Positions 7,038 to 13,603 of a stretch of DNA of 23,196 bases are shown here, piece after piece. The DNA lies in assembly GCA_003551265.1 (NCBI GenBank), contig PUMG01000045.1:1-23196 (forward strand), read 5' to 3'. Each line of letters begins with the position of its first letter. Within the stretch, counting starts at the first letter, position 1. Origin of the DNA: Halovenus sp. (GTDB lineage Archaea > Halobacteriota > Halobacteria > Halobacteriales > Haloarculaceae). The notes under the pieces are model-generated. The model was not told where the DNA came from and searched no databases. It was given only the letters and a program-made list of their open reading frames with translations. A program made the translations under genes and the position numbers.

Positions 7038-8006
7038 TCAGTCCGTCAGTGGGATGCCGTGGTCCCTGTCTTCGACGAGGTCAGTTCTCGTGGTCTCATC
7101 ACTCGGAACGGCACTGACTCGCTCGAAGACGGCCACCGGGTCGTGGAGTCGTCGCCAGTGCCACCAGGTCCGTGCGATCATCAACAGTTTTCGCCGTCGC
7201 GAGAGCGACGGACGAGACGTGAGAACATCGAACTCCTGGGCACGAATCAGACGGTGGTGCTCTGCGTAGAGGACTGCCGCGAGCAACACACCGAACTGGC
7301 AGTCTCTCGGGAGGTACTCGATACCTCGGACACCAGTTCGATAGAGCTGTTCGGCCCGATGAAGCTCGAACCGGACCGCATCGCGGAATCCCGGCGAGCA
7401 CTCGCCACGTCGAAGTTCGTCTACGGTGACGTCGTATCTGTCTAGGGTCTCCATCGGCAGGTACACCCGGTCCAGTTCGGTGATATCTTCGTCCACGTCA
7501 CGGATGAAGTTCGTGAGCTGGAACGCCTCACCGAGCGCCATCGCGTGTCGACGAGCAACTTCAGGGTTGTCGACATCCATGATTGACATCATCATGTTGC
7601 CGACGGCAGCCGCTGACCCGCGCATGTAGCCACGGAGGTCCTCGAACGTTTCGTAGCGGTCGGTGTCGATGTCAGCGAGCATCGCATCGATGAACGCGTT
7701 CACTTCGTCGTCGGGAATACCTTCACGCTGTTTGATTTCGGTGAATGCTTCAACCACAGGATTCTCGGCAGGTATCTCACCCAGTGCACCCCTTCTGAGC
7801 GTTTCGAGCTGTGTGGCCTGGGACTCCGACTCGATCTCATTGTCTCCATCGACTACCTCATCAGCAATACGGAAGAAGCCATAGAGAACGTACGTCTGTT
7901 CTCGAATACGCTCCGGTAACAGCCGCGTCGCATAATAGAAGGTCTTGCCAGTCTCCCGATGGATGGCTTTCCCCCTCTTTCGCTGAGACTCTTTCACACT
8001 CACCAT
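7038..8006 (-). CDS. crtB: Phytoene synthase
   Basis: Joins two geranylgeranyl diphosphate molecules to phytoene, the entry step to lycopene and the C50 bacterioruberins that colour haloarchaea. The 322-residue protein has both Asp-rich metal-diphosphate motifs, ADEVVD (48-53) and RDVDED (169-174), followed by the LDRVYLP signature, plus YVLYGFFRIAD near 39-49. A C-terminal basic segment (SRRRKLLMIARTWW) may sit at the membrane surface. Squalene synthase shares this fold, but RVYLP and the length favour CrtB. It heads a four-gene operon with the pterin-synthase-like gene one base after its stop. The start is ATG 8006; a GTG at 7997 (three codons in) is 27 bases from the only AT-rich box and is a possible alternative. 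No phytoene desaturase or cyclase gene is present here. Confidence 0.9.
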   Translation of the reverse strand: MVSVKESQRKRGKAIHRETGKTFYYATRLLPERIREQTYVLYGFFRIADEVVDGDNEIESESQATQLETLRRGALGEIPAENPVVEAFTEIKQREGIPDDEVNAFIDAMLADIDTDRYETFEDLRGYMRGSAAAVGNMMMSIMDVDNPEVARRHAMALGEAFQLTNFIRDVDEDITELDRVYLPMETLDRYDVTVDELRRGECSPGFRDAVRFELHRAEQLYRTGVRGIEYLPRDCQFGVLLAAVLYAEHHRLIRAQEFDVLTSRPSLSRRRKLLMIARTWWHWRRLHDPVAVFERVSAVPSDETTRTDLVEDRDHGIPLTD

Positions 8007-8017
8007 TCGTTCGGATT

Positions 8018-8032
8018 AGTAATAAAAACAAA
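8018..8032 (-). terminator. T-rich element between eif6 and crtB (terminator and/or TATA box)
   Basis: The minus strand reads TTTGTTTTTATTAC between the aIF6 stop (8062) and the crtB start (8006). A T-run like this fits archaeal intrinsic termination of the ribosomal operon. It is also the only AT-rich stretch upstream of crtB and could serve as its TATA element. Confidence 0.45.
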
Positions 8033-8061
8033 GCCTAACCATGTTTTCTCTCGACCCGCGT

Positions 8062-8733
8062 TCACGAGTCAGAGATGTAATCGAGCGCGGTTTCGATTCG
8101 TCCGAGTTCGGGACCCGTTGTCCGCTCACCGACGATGTAACCGCTGTTGTTTGCCACCAGTCCGGAGCCGACCAGTGGACCGCCGTAGTTTATCGTTCCG
8201 ATGTCAGCGGGTACACCGAGGACGTCCTCGAGTTCGTCTAACTTCTCGTCTGTGGATTTGGGGTGACAGAGAACGCCTCTGTTCGTTGCGACTGCTGCAG
8301 TCCCGACCGTCTGCACGTCTGCAATTGCTCCTCGTCTAACTGGGACATCGAGCCCGTCTGTAACTGCCTGGACTGCCTCACGCGGGAGGTCAGGATGGAC
8401 GTACGCACCGCTGTCGTTTGCGAGGACGACGTTCCCGGCAGCGTTGATTCGACCTGGGAGTTCCGTAACCGGCACGTCGATACGCTCGCTGATGCGCTCA
8501 CGCTCGCGGTCGGTAATCCTGCTGCTCACCAGCAACCCGCGACTGTTGCCAGCCGCCAGTGCCCCGACTGTTCCTGACCCACCGATGGTCGTTGGAACGG
8601 CCGGAACATCGAGTTCTTCGGCACACGCCTGTGTGACGTCCTCGTCGATGTCGGGTCGAACGAGGAGACAACCTGCTGTTGCACGTGCGAAAACCCCGAC
8701 GTATGGCGAACCGGAAAAGGCAGTCCGGAGCAC
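8062..8733 (-). CDS. eif6: Translation initiation factor aIF6
   Basis: Archaeal homologue of eIF6, an anti-association factor that binds the large ribosomal subunit next to L24e and L14 and blocks premature 30S joining. The 223-residue protein shows the five-fold pseudo-repeat of the family, for example [10 protein letters not shown]...[25 protein letters not shown] and [14 protein letters not shown]...[15 protein letters not shown]. The frame is open to an ATG at 8772, but that extension would overlap the L31e gene. The GTG at 8733 begins [16 protein letters not shown], the normal family N-terminus, and lies one base after the L31e stop. It is the last gene of the L39e-L31e-aIF6 operon, an arrangement conserved in many archaea. 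Confidence 0.95.
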   Translation of the reverse strand: MLRTAFSGSPYVGVFARATAGCLLVRPDIDEDVTQACAEELDVPAVPTTIGGSGTVGALAAGNSRGLLVSSRITDRERERISERIDVPVTELPGRINAAGNVVLANDSGAYVHPDLPREAVQAVTDGLDVPVRRGAIADVQTVGTAAVATNRGVLCHPKSTDEKLDELEDVLGVPADIGTINYGGPLVGSGLVANNSGYIVGERTTGPELGRIETALDYISDS

Positions 8734-8734
8734 G

Positions 8735-9013
8735 TTACTCCGCGGCTTCGGCCTCGACGACGCCTTCGCCATCTTCTTCGAAGCGCGCCGCGCGAATCCG
8801 GATCTTGCTCGGTGGGTTCTTTCGACCGTTTTTCCACACTGCCTCGTTTATCGAGGGGTCGATGCGGACGGCATCCTCCTCGACCGAGAAGTGCTGTGCG
8901 AGGTGTTCCCGAATGATGCTCATCGCTTTGTCTCCTCGCTTCGTCCGCGGACTCGCCAGCATCTTGCGGAGCGGAACAGTCATCACCCGCTCTTCGAAAT
9001 CACTGGAGCTCAT
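8735..9013 (-). CDS. rpl31e: 50S ribosomal protein L31e
   Basis: A 92-residue archaeal/eukaryal large-subunit protein located near the polypeptide exit tunnel. Family features are the N-terminal [11 protein letters not shown] segment, [14 protein letters not shown] and [25 protein letters not shown]. The acidic C-terminal tail is typical of halophiles. Its ATG overlaps the L39e stop by four bases (ATGA), and its own stop is followed after one base by the GTG of aIF6, so the three genes form a coupled operon. Confidence 0.97.
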   Translation of the reverse strand: MSSSDFEERVMTVPLRKMLASPRTKRGDKAMSIIREHLAQHFSVEEDAVRIDPSINEAVWKNGRKNPPSKIRIRAARFEEDGEGVVEAEAAE

Positions 9014-9162
9014 TCGTCCGTATCACTCCGTCGCCAGTGTCTTCGTTTCGGATTGCGAATCGTCTCCCGGTCTGTCTTGACGATGACCCACGCTGGCACC
9101 CGAGTGTTCTGGTTCTCGAGTTTCGCCAGTCGCTTTTTCTTGGCCTTCGATTTCTTACCCAT
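9010..9162 (-). CDS. rpl39e: 50S ribosomal protein L39e
   Basis: A 50-residue, very basic protein that lines the exit tunnel of the archaeal large subunit, with no bacterial counterpart. The sequence [19 protein letters not shown] and the end [14 protein letters not shown] are characteristic. The open frame extends to 9213, but family length and a TATATG-type box 29 bases upstream fix the start at the ATG of 9162. It is the first gene of the L39e-L31e-aIF6 operon and overlaps L31e by four bases. Confidence 0.96.
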   Translation of the reverse strand: MGKKSKAKKKRLAKLENQNTRVPAWVIVKTDRETIRNPKRRHWRRSDTDE

Positions 9163-9187
9163 AGTGTCAGTCCTTTTCCCGCCGGTG

Positions 9188-9195
9188 CTTATATG
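9188..9195 (-). promoter_or_regulatory. TATA box of the L39e-L31e-aIF6 operon
   Basis: Minus-strand CATATAAG, centred about 29 bases before the L39e ATG and the only AT-rich octamer in the 58-bp gap behind thpR. The spacing indicates a leaderless operon mRNA. Confidence 0.6.
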
Positions 9196-9220
9196 TGTGT
9201 TCCTTTCGACCAACGCACCC

Positions 9221-9772
9221 TCACAGTCGAACCGTCTCGACCGTCGAGTACACTGGCCCCTCGGAGGTGAGCACGCTCTCTTTGAGTCGTATCTCTTCGA
9301 CAGTCATGGTGCCGACATCGGGTTCTCGGTTAGTGACGACGTCCTGGACCAGCGATTTTCCGCCAGCGTGGTCCATCCGCCCAACCGTAACGTGTGGCGT
9401 GAAATCGTGTTCTTCCGGGTCGAACCCGAGTCTCGTCGTCTCCCGTTCGACGTGTTCGTGTAACTGTGTCAACTCCTCGCCCCCCTCACGGACACCGAGC
9501 CAGACGACGCTGATGTAATCGAAGTGTGGAAACACACCGAGTCCGCCGAAGGTCGCCTCGAAAGGGGTGACAGTACACTCTTCGACCGCACGTTCGAGCG
9601 CCGCCGTCAGTCCTGGCAGTTCGGACTCGGGTGTTTCGCCGAGGAATTTCAGCGTCACGTGGGCCTGTGTCGGGTCACTCAGACGCAGACCTGCTGCGTC
9701 TTCGAGGAGTGACTGGACTGATTCAATCTGCTCCGACAGTCCATCGAGGTCGACGCTGACGAACAGTCGCAT
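9221..9772 (-). CDS. thpR: RNA 2',3'-cyclic phosphodiesterase (2'-5' RNA ligase family)
   Basis: A 183-residue 2H phosphoesterase that opens 2',3'-cyclic phosphate ends of RNA and can act as a 2'-5' RNA ligase in vitro. Both catalytic HxT motifs are in place: HVTLKFLGE at 38-46 and HVTVGR at 127-132. The N-terminus MRLFVSVDL is the family start, so I placed the ATG at 9772; the open frame continues to 9850 but would run into the divergent TPR gene. The box CTTAATTG lies 28 bases upstream. It is followed on the same strand, after 58 bp with a separate promoter, by the L39e operon. Confident family call; the natural RNA substrate in archaea is not settled. Confidence 0.92.
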   Translation of the reverse strand: MRLFVSVDLDGLSEQIESVQSLLEDAAGLRLSDPTQAHVTLKFLGETPESELPGLTAALERAVEECTVTPFEATFGGLGVFPHFDYISVVWLGVREGGEELTQLHEHVERETTRLGFDPEEHDFTPHVTVGRMDHAGGKSLVQDVVTNREPDVGTMTVEEIRLKESVLTSEGPVYSTVETVRL

Positions 9773-9796
9773 ACCTAGACGTTCTGTGACGTAGCT

Positions 9797-9804
9797 CTTA
9801 ATTG
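9797..9804. promoter_or_regulatory. Shared AT box of the divergent thpR and TPR-gene promoters
   Basis: CTTAATTG is the only AT-rich run in the 54-bp gap between the ATGs at 9772 (minus) and 9827 (plus). Its centre is about 28 bases from one and 27 from the other, which is TATA spacing for leaderless transcripts in both directions. Confidence 0.5.
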
Positions 9805-9826
9805 TGCGCCACGCGTACCGCAGTGT

Positions 9827-10555
9827 ATGACAGACGACTCGCGGGACCACAAGTTCTCCTCGGGCCAGGGGTTCGACGACCCCTACCGGGGATTCGACAT
9901 CGACCCGCCGGAACTGGACGTCGACCCGACACAGGTCGACCCTGTCGACTCACACGTGTTACCCGACCTGCTCGACGACGCAGCGTTCAACAGCGACGCT
10001 GTCAACCCGGAGACGCTACTCGACGTCGGTCTGGAGTACGTCCGACTGAACCGTCACGAGCAGGCGACCGAGACGTTCGAGCGGGCCGCTCGCTTTGCGG
10101 ACGACGACCGTCTCGAACAGGAGGCGTGGGTGAACAAGGGCGTTGCACACGCCGAACTCGAAGAGTACGACGCCGCCATCGGTGCGTACCGAGAGGCAAT
10201 CGCCATCGACGAGAACGCAGAACACGCCGCGACAGCCGAGACCAACCTCGCGTACGCGCTCTGGGAGTTTGGGCACACCGAGGAAGCGCTCGAACACGCT
10301 GAGCGAGCGGTCGAGATAGACCCGCGCTTCGCTGAAGCCTGGTACAACCGTGGTTTCTTCCTCAACGAGCGAGGTCTTTCGGAGGAAGCCGTCCACGCCT
10401 TCGACAACGCCACCCGACTGGGCTACCGGAGCGTCGAGATGCTCGAAGAGAAAGCGATTGCGCTCGAACGAATCGGCGAGGACGAGCGTGCCGAGGAAGT
10501 CGCTGAGGAGGCCGAATCGCTGCGACAGAATCAGGAACAACAGCTCCTCGAGTGA
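9827..10555 (+). CDS. Tetratricopeptide repeat protein
   Basis: A 242-residue cytosolic protein with an acidic, Asp/Pro-rich N-terminal arm (about 1-58) and then four to five TPR units: approximately 63-95, 98-131, 136-169, 170-203 and 206-236. The repeats show typical TPR residues, for example AWVNKGVAHAELEEYDAAIGAYREAIAID and AWYNRGFFLNERGLSEEAVHAF (each spread over a helix pair). TPR arrays are protein-binding scaffolds; the partner is unknown. The ATG is 27 bases from the shared AT box, and only three bases separate its stop from the DUF424 gene, so the two are likely co-transcribed and perhaps work together. Confidence 0.85.
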   Translation: MTDDSRDHKFSSGQGFDDPYRGFDIDPPELDVDPTQVDPVDSHVLPDLLDDAAFNSDAVNPETLLDVGLEYVRLNRHEQATETFERAARFADDDRLEQEAWVNKGVAHAELEEYDAAIGAYREAIAIDENAEHAATAETNLAYALWEFGHTEEALEHAERAVEIDPRFAEAWYNRGFFLNERGLSEEAVHAFDNATRLGYRSVEMLEEKAIALERIGEDERAEEVAEEAESLRQNQEQQLLE

Positions 10556-10558
10556 CCG

Positions 10559-10858
10559 ATGGGAGAACTACTGCTGAACGAGCGCGAGACGCCCAAAGGT
10601 CGACTGGTGTCGGTCTGTGACGCCGATATTCTCGGCGAACACTTCGAGAACGGTGACGTCTCGTTGACCGTCGAACCGGAGTTCTACGACGGTGATGTGG
10701 CCGCCGAGGAGGCTGTCGTCCGAAGCCTCGCCAACTGTACCGTGGCAAACATCGTCGGTACACGCGCCGTCTCGCTCGCCATCGAACACGGTCTCATCGA
10801 GGAGGAGAACGTTCTCGAACTCGACGGGACACGACACGCCCAGTTGCTCTGGATGTGA
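10559..10858 (+). CDS. DUF424 domain protein
   Basis: A 99-residue protein of the archaeal DUF424 family. Typical features are an opening strand with LLLNERETPKGRLVSVCDADILG, an FYDGDVAAEEA segment, and ANIVGTRAVSLAIEHGLI before the C-terminal strand. It is small, acidic and has no signal or membrane segment, so it is cytosolic. Function is unknown; the broad archaeal conservation of the family hints at a housekeeping role, but nothing here shows which. It starts three bases after the TPR gene stop, which decides the start and implies one transcript. Confidence 0.85.
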   Translation: MGELLLNERETPKGRLVSVCDADILGEHFENGDVSLTVEPEFYDGDVAAEEAVVRSLANCTVANIVGTRAVSLAIEHGLIEEENVLELDGTRHAQLLWM

Positions 10859-10929
10859 ACTTTGTCGAGCGGGAACTCCTGTTTTCAGAAACCGAAATGA
10901 TGTTACTCCTCCGGCACTGAGAAGAGGTA

Positions 10930-12177
10930 ATGGCAACACCCGAGTCAGAGATTCTCGATGTCGAGCGGATTCGAGACGATTTCCCGATTCTGGAGCGCGA
11001 AATCGGGGGCAGACAGCTCGTCTATCTCGACAACGCGGCGACGACACAGACCCCCGAACCAGTCGTCGAGGCGATTGCCCGCTACTACCGCGAGACGAAC
11101 GCCAACGTCCACCGCGGTCTCCACCAGCTCTCACAGGAGGCGAGCGTCGCTTACGAAGACGCCCACGACCGTCTGGCGGAGTTCATCGGAGCGAGCGGCG
11201 GCCGCGAGGAGATGGTGTTCACGAAGAACACGACCGAAGCCGAGAATCTCGTGGCCTACGCCTGGGGGCTGAACGAACTCGGTCCCGGTGACGAGGTCGT
11301 CACGACGGAGATGGAACACCACGCCTCGCTGGTGACGTGGCAACAGATCGCCCGACGGACTGGTGCAGACGTCCGGTACATCCGCGTCGACGACGACGGT
11401 ACCCTCGACATGGACCACGCCGAGACGTTGATTACGGACGACACGAAGCTGGTGAGCGTCGTCCACATCTCGAACACGCTGGGAACCATCAACCCTGTCA
11501 ACGAACTCTCCGACCTCGCACACGACCACGACGCGCTGATTTTCGTCGATGGTGCACAGGCAGTCCCGACGATGCCCGTCGATGTCGAGGCGATCGACGC
11601 CGACTTCTACGCCTTCTCCGGTCACAAGATGGCCGGACCGACCGGTATCGGTAGTCTCTACGGCAAGCGTCATCTCCTCGAGGAGATGGAGCCGTTCATG
11701 TACGGCGGCGAGATGATCACGAAAGTCACGTTCGAAGACTCCGAGTGGAACGAAGTTCCCTGGAAGTTCGAGGCGGGGACGCCACCTATCTGTCAGGGAA
11801 TCGCGCTCGCTGCTGCGTGTGACTACCTCGACGACATCGGGATGGAGCGGGTCGAACGACACGAGCGCGCGCTCGCACAGTACGCGATGGAACGACTCGG
11901 AGGGTTCGACGACATCGACATACTGGGACCGAGAGCGGGTGAGCCACGAGGTGGTCTCGTCTCGTTCACGCTCGACAGCGTCCACCCCCACGACATCTCA
12001 GAGATTCTCAATGACTACTGCGTGGCGATTCGGGCTGGGGACCACTGCACACAACCGCTCCACGACAAACTCGGGAAAACCGCGAGTGCGCGGGCCTCGT
12101 TTTACATCTACAACACCCGCGAGGAAGTCGACGCGCTGGTGGACGCGCTCGATGCTGCTCGCGACCTGTTCCGATAA
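10930..12177 (+). CDS. sufS: Cysteine desulfurase, SufS type
   Basis: A PLP-dependent group II cysteine desulfurase of 415 residues that removes sulfur from cysteine as a persulfide for Fe-S cluster assembly and other thio-cofactors. Visible motifs are YLDNAATTQTP near 32-42, MEHHASLVTW with the His that stacks on PLP (near 131), FVDGAQAV with the PLP-binding Asp (about 207), the Schiff-base lysine in FSGHKMAGPTGIG (Lys233), and the persulfide cysteine in RAGDHCTQPLH (Cys373). The short active-site loop matches SufS rather than IscS/NifS. No SufU or SufBCD gene adjoins. It is 71 bp after DUF424, with GAGGT just before the ATG. The assignment is secure. Confidence 0.95.
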   Translation: MATPESEILDVERIRDDFPILEREIGGRQLVYLDNAATTQTPEPVVEAIARYYRETNANVHRGLHQLSQEASVAYEDAHDRLAEFIGASGGREEMVFTKNTTEAENLVAYAWGLNELGPGDEVVTTEMEHHASLVTWQQIARRTGADVRYIRVDDDGTLDMDHAETLITDDTKLVSVVHISNTLGTINPVNELSDLAHDHDALIFVDGAQAVPTMPVDVEAIDADFYAFSGHKMAGPTGIGSLYGKRHLLEEMEPFMYGGEMITKVTFEDSEWNEVPWKFEAGTPPICQGIALAAACDYLDDIGMERVERHERALAQYAMERLGGFDDIDILGPRAGEPRGGLVSFTLDSVHPHDISEILNDYCVAIRAGDHCTQPLHDKLGKTASARASFYIYNTREEVDALVDALDAARDLFR

Positions 12178-12241
12178 CTGCTCGCTCCCTTCGGTCGCTC
12201 GCAGTTTCTACGAGGGTCCGATGTGTCCGGGCCACTCGTCA

Positions 12242-12257
12242 TGGGACGTGCGTCCCA
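12242..12257. other. 16-bp inverted repeat in the sufS/PIN convergent gap
   Basis: TGGGACG-TG-CGTCCCA is a perfect 7-bp inverted repeat around two bases. It is nested within a wider GGGCC ... GGCCC pair (about 12230 and 12271). It sits in the 166-bp gap (12178-12343) between two converging genes, which otherwise holds no gene. It may be a terminator structure or a protein site. Confidence 0.35.
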
Positions 12258-12343
12258 CTTCTCACGGCCCTCATACTGCGCATTCGACATTCCATGCTGT
12301 GTCTCTTTCACGCCTCACTGAGAATGATTCTATGACACGCTCA

Positions 12344-12892
12344 CTAATCGAATTCGGGAACAAAATCTTCGTCTAGTTCATCCGCGAGTTCACCACCGGT
12401 GAGCCATACAACCTGTTCGTCATCGAATCCATACTGTGGAATGAGCGTTTCAGCTGCCTCACCAAGTGGAATATCGTTCGTTACGACTGTGACTCGATTC
12501 GCAATGCCCTCAAGAAGCAGTTCAAGCGCCAGACCAACAATCTCTGTGTCTGTTTTTTCAACGATATCTTCTGATCGATCACTGGCACTCCCGATGAATC
12601 TTCGTGCCTGATCCATTATTTTCGAGACATCTGGATTCGAATAGGATGGACTCTCAGTGACTTTCATCCACCCCTCCTGAAGCGCCTTCTCTACTGCAGC
12701 ATCGTCAGCTGTGTACTCCGCAAGAGCGGGATCCTCAGTCACCTCCGCATAGACCTGTGGAGAGATGCGAAACACAGTCTCACGCTGGTGGGCTTCACGG
12801 GCAAGTGCCTGAAATCGAGGATTTTCACGTCGCCCACAGCTGATGAGAACGGATGAATCGATAAAGATACTCTCGCTGTCACTCTCCACCAT
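12344..12892 (-). CDS. PIN-domain protein, probable VapC-like toxin ribonuclease
   Basis: A 182-residue PIN nuclease-fold protein. The acidic metal-binding set is readable: Asp12 in IFIDSSVLIS, Glu50 in ISPQVYAEVT, Asp115/Glu117 in KTDTEIVGLALELL, and Asp140 in VTVVTND. Such proteins usually cleave RNA with Mg/Mn and act as toxins. It is longer than the usual 130-150-residue VapC because of a helical insert around 60-110. It begins three bases after the winged-helix gene, the antitoxin-first order of type II modules. The DNA of the pair is visibly less GC-rich than sufS, with more A/T-ending codons, which suggests horizontal acquisition. The PIN fold is confident; the toxin role is inferred from context. 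Confidence 0.8.
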   Translation of the reverse strand: MVESDSESIFIDSSVLISCGRRENPRFQALAREAHQRETVFRISPQVYAEVTEDPALAEYTADDAAVEKALQEGWMKVTESPSYSNPDVSKIMDQARRFIGSASDRSEDIVEKTDTEIVGLALELLLEGIANRVTVVTNDIPLGEAAETLIPQYGFDDEQVVWLTGGELADELDEDFVPEFD

Positions 12893-12895
12893 GAA

Positions 12896-13411
12896 TCAGT
12901 CCTCAACGACGGGACGGAGTGCATCCAGAATGACGCCAGCTTCCAAAGCCGAGAGTTCTTGTTCACGAGCCATGATCTGATGTGTTACCGACCCGTCGAC
13001 GTATTCGCGGGCGTAATCGAGTGCAACGGCGAGCCCATCGAGTCCGTGGCGGTGGATGTACGTGTCGATGTCAGCGTCCCGCATCCGACGGGCAATCGCT
13101 TCGACTAGTTCTGGTGTGATTCGCCGCTCGGCCTCATCTGTGACCAGTTGGAGGTCAATGTCGTGAGCGGTGTACGTCGCCGGTCGCCCGTCGTTCGCTT
13201 GCTCTACGAAATCTGCAGCTTCGAGGTCATCGACGTATTCGTAGACCGTTCGTTCTGGAAGATCGAGCGTTTCGACGATTTCTCGGATCGTCGTCTCCGG
13301 GTGATGGTGGATGTACGTATAGATCCACGCCTTCCGGGCATTTCCGAGGAGTTCGAACGCCTCACCACCCGTATCGAGGGGAGTATCCCAGTCTGCTTCT
13401 CTTGTTGCCAT
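12896..13411 (-). CDS. Winged-helix regulator, probable antitoxin partner of the PIN protein
   Basis: A 171-residue DNA-binding protein. A winged helix-turn-helix lies at about 24-80: RKAWIYTYIHHHPETTIREIVETLDLPERTVYEYVDDLEAADFV (helix-turn-helix at 41-63), followed by a short wing GRPATYTA. The remaining C-terminal half is helical and could bind the PIN protein. Family antitoxins commonly repress their own promoter. The frame is open to 13555, but the ATG at 13411 has a CTTATTGT box 30 bases upstream and gives a normal domain start. It precedes the PIN gene by three bases. Regulator fold likely; antitoxin role inferred from gene order. Confidence 0.75.
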   Translation of the reverse strand: MATREADWDTPLDTGGEAFELLGNARKAWIYTYIHHHPETTIREIVETLDLPERTVYEYVDDLEAADFVEQANDGRPATYTAHDIDLQLVTDEAERRITPELVEAIARRMRDADIDTYIHRHGLDGLAVALDYAREYVDGSVTHQIMAREQELSALEAGVILDALRPVVED

Positions 13412-13437
13412 CTCTAGATGCGAATTGCACGCAAAAC

Positions 13438-13445
13438 ACAATAAG
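13438..13445 (-). promoter_or_regulatory. TATA-like box for the winged-helix/PIN pair
   Basis: Minus-strand CTTATTGT, centred about 30 bases before the ATG at 13411, within the 192-bp divergent gap 13412-13603. The spacing fits a leaderless transcript and supports the internal ATG start. Confidence 0.45.
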
Positions 13446-13559
13446 TCTTGTTCAGGCAAACTTCTGGAGAGAGACCGCTGTTTCACTGCCTCCGGTATGA
13501 GCCTCAACGGAAATGCATCCCGTAGTATTAACGTACTTGAAGACAAACACGACACTTGA

Positions 13560-13565
13560 TTAAAA
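13560..13565 (+). promoter_or_regulatory. TATA-like box for the beta-propeller gene
   Basis: TTAAAA centred about 41 bases before the ATG at 13604, so the transcript would carry a short leader of some 14 bases. It is the strongest AT element on this side of the divergent gap. Confidence 0.35.
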
Positions 13566-13603
13566 CGTATGTCTGGTTCCCCTGACAGCGCACGTGGTGT
13601 TGT

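Noticed and set aside
8734..8772. Extended aIF6 start at the ATG of 8772
   Set aside because: It would add 13 residues outside the family N-terminus and overlap L31e; the GTG at 8733 fits both the family and the operon spacing.
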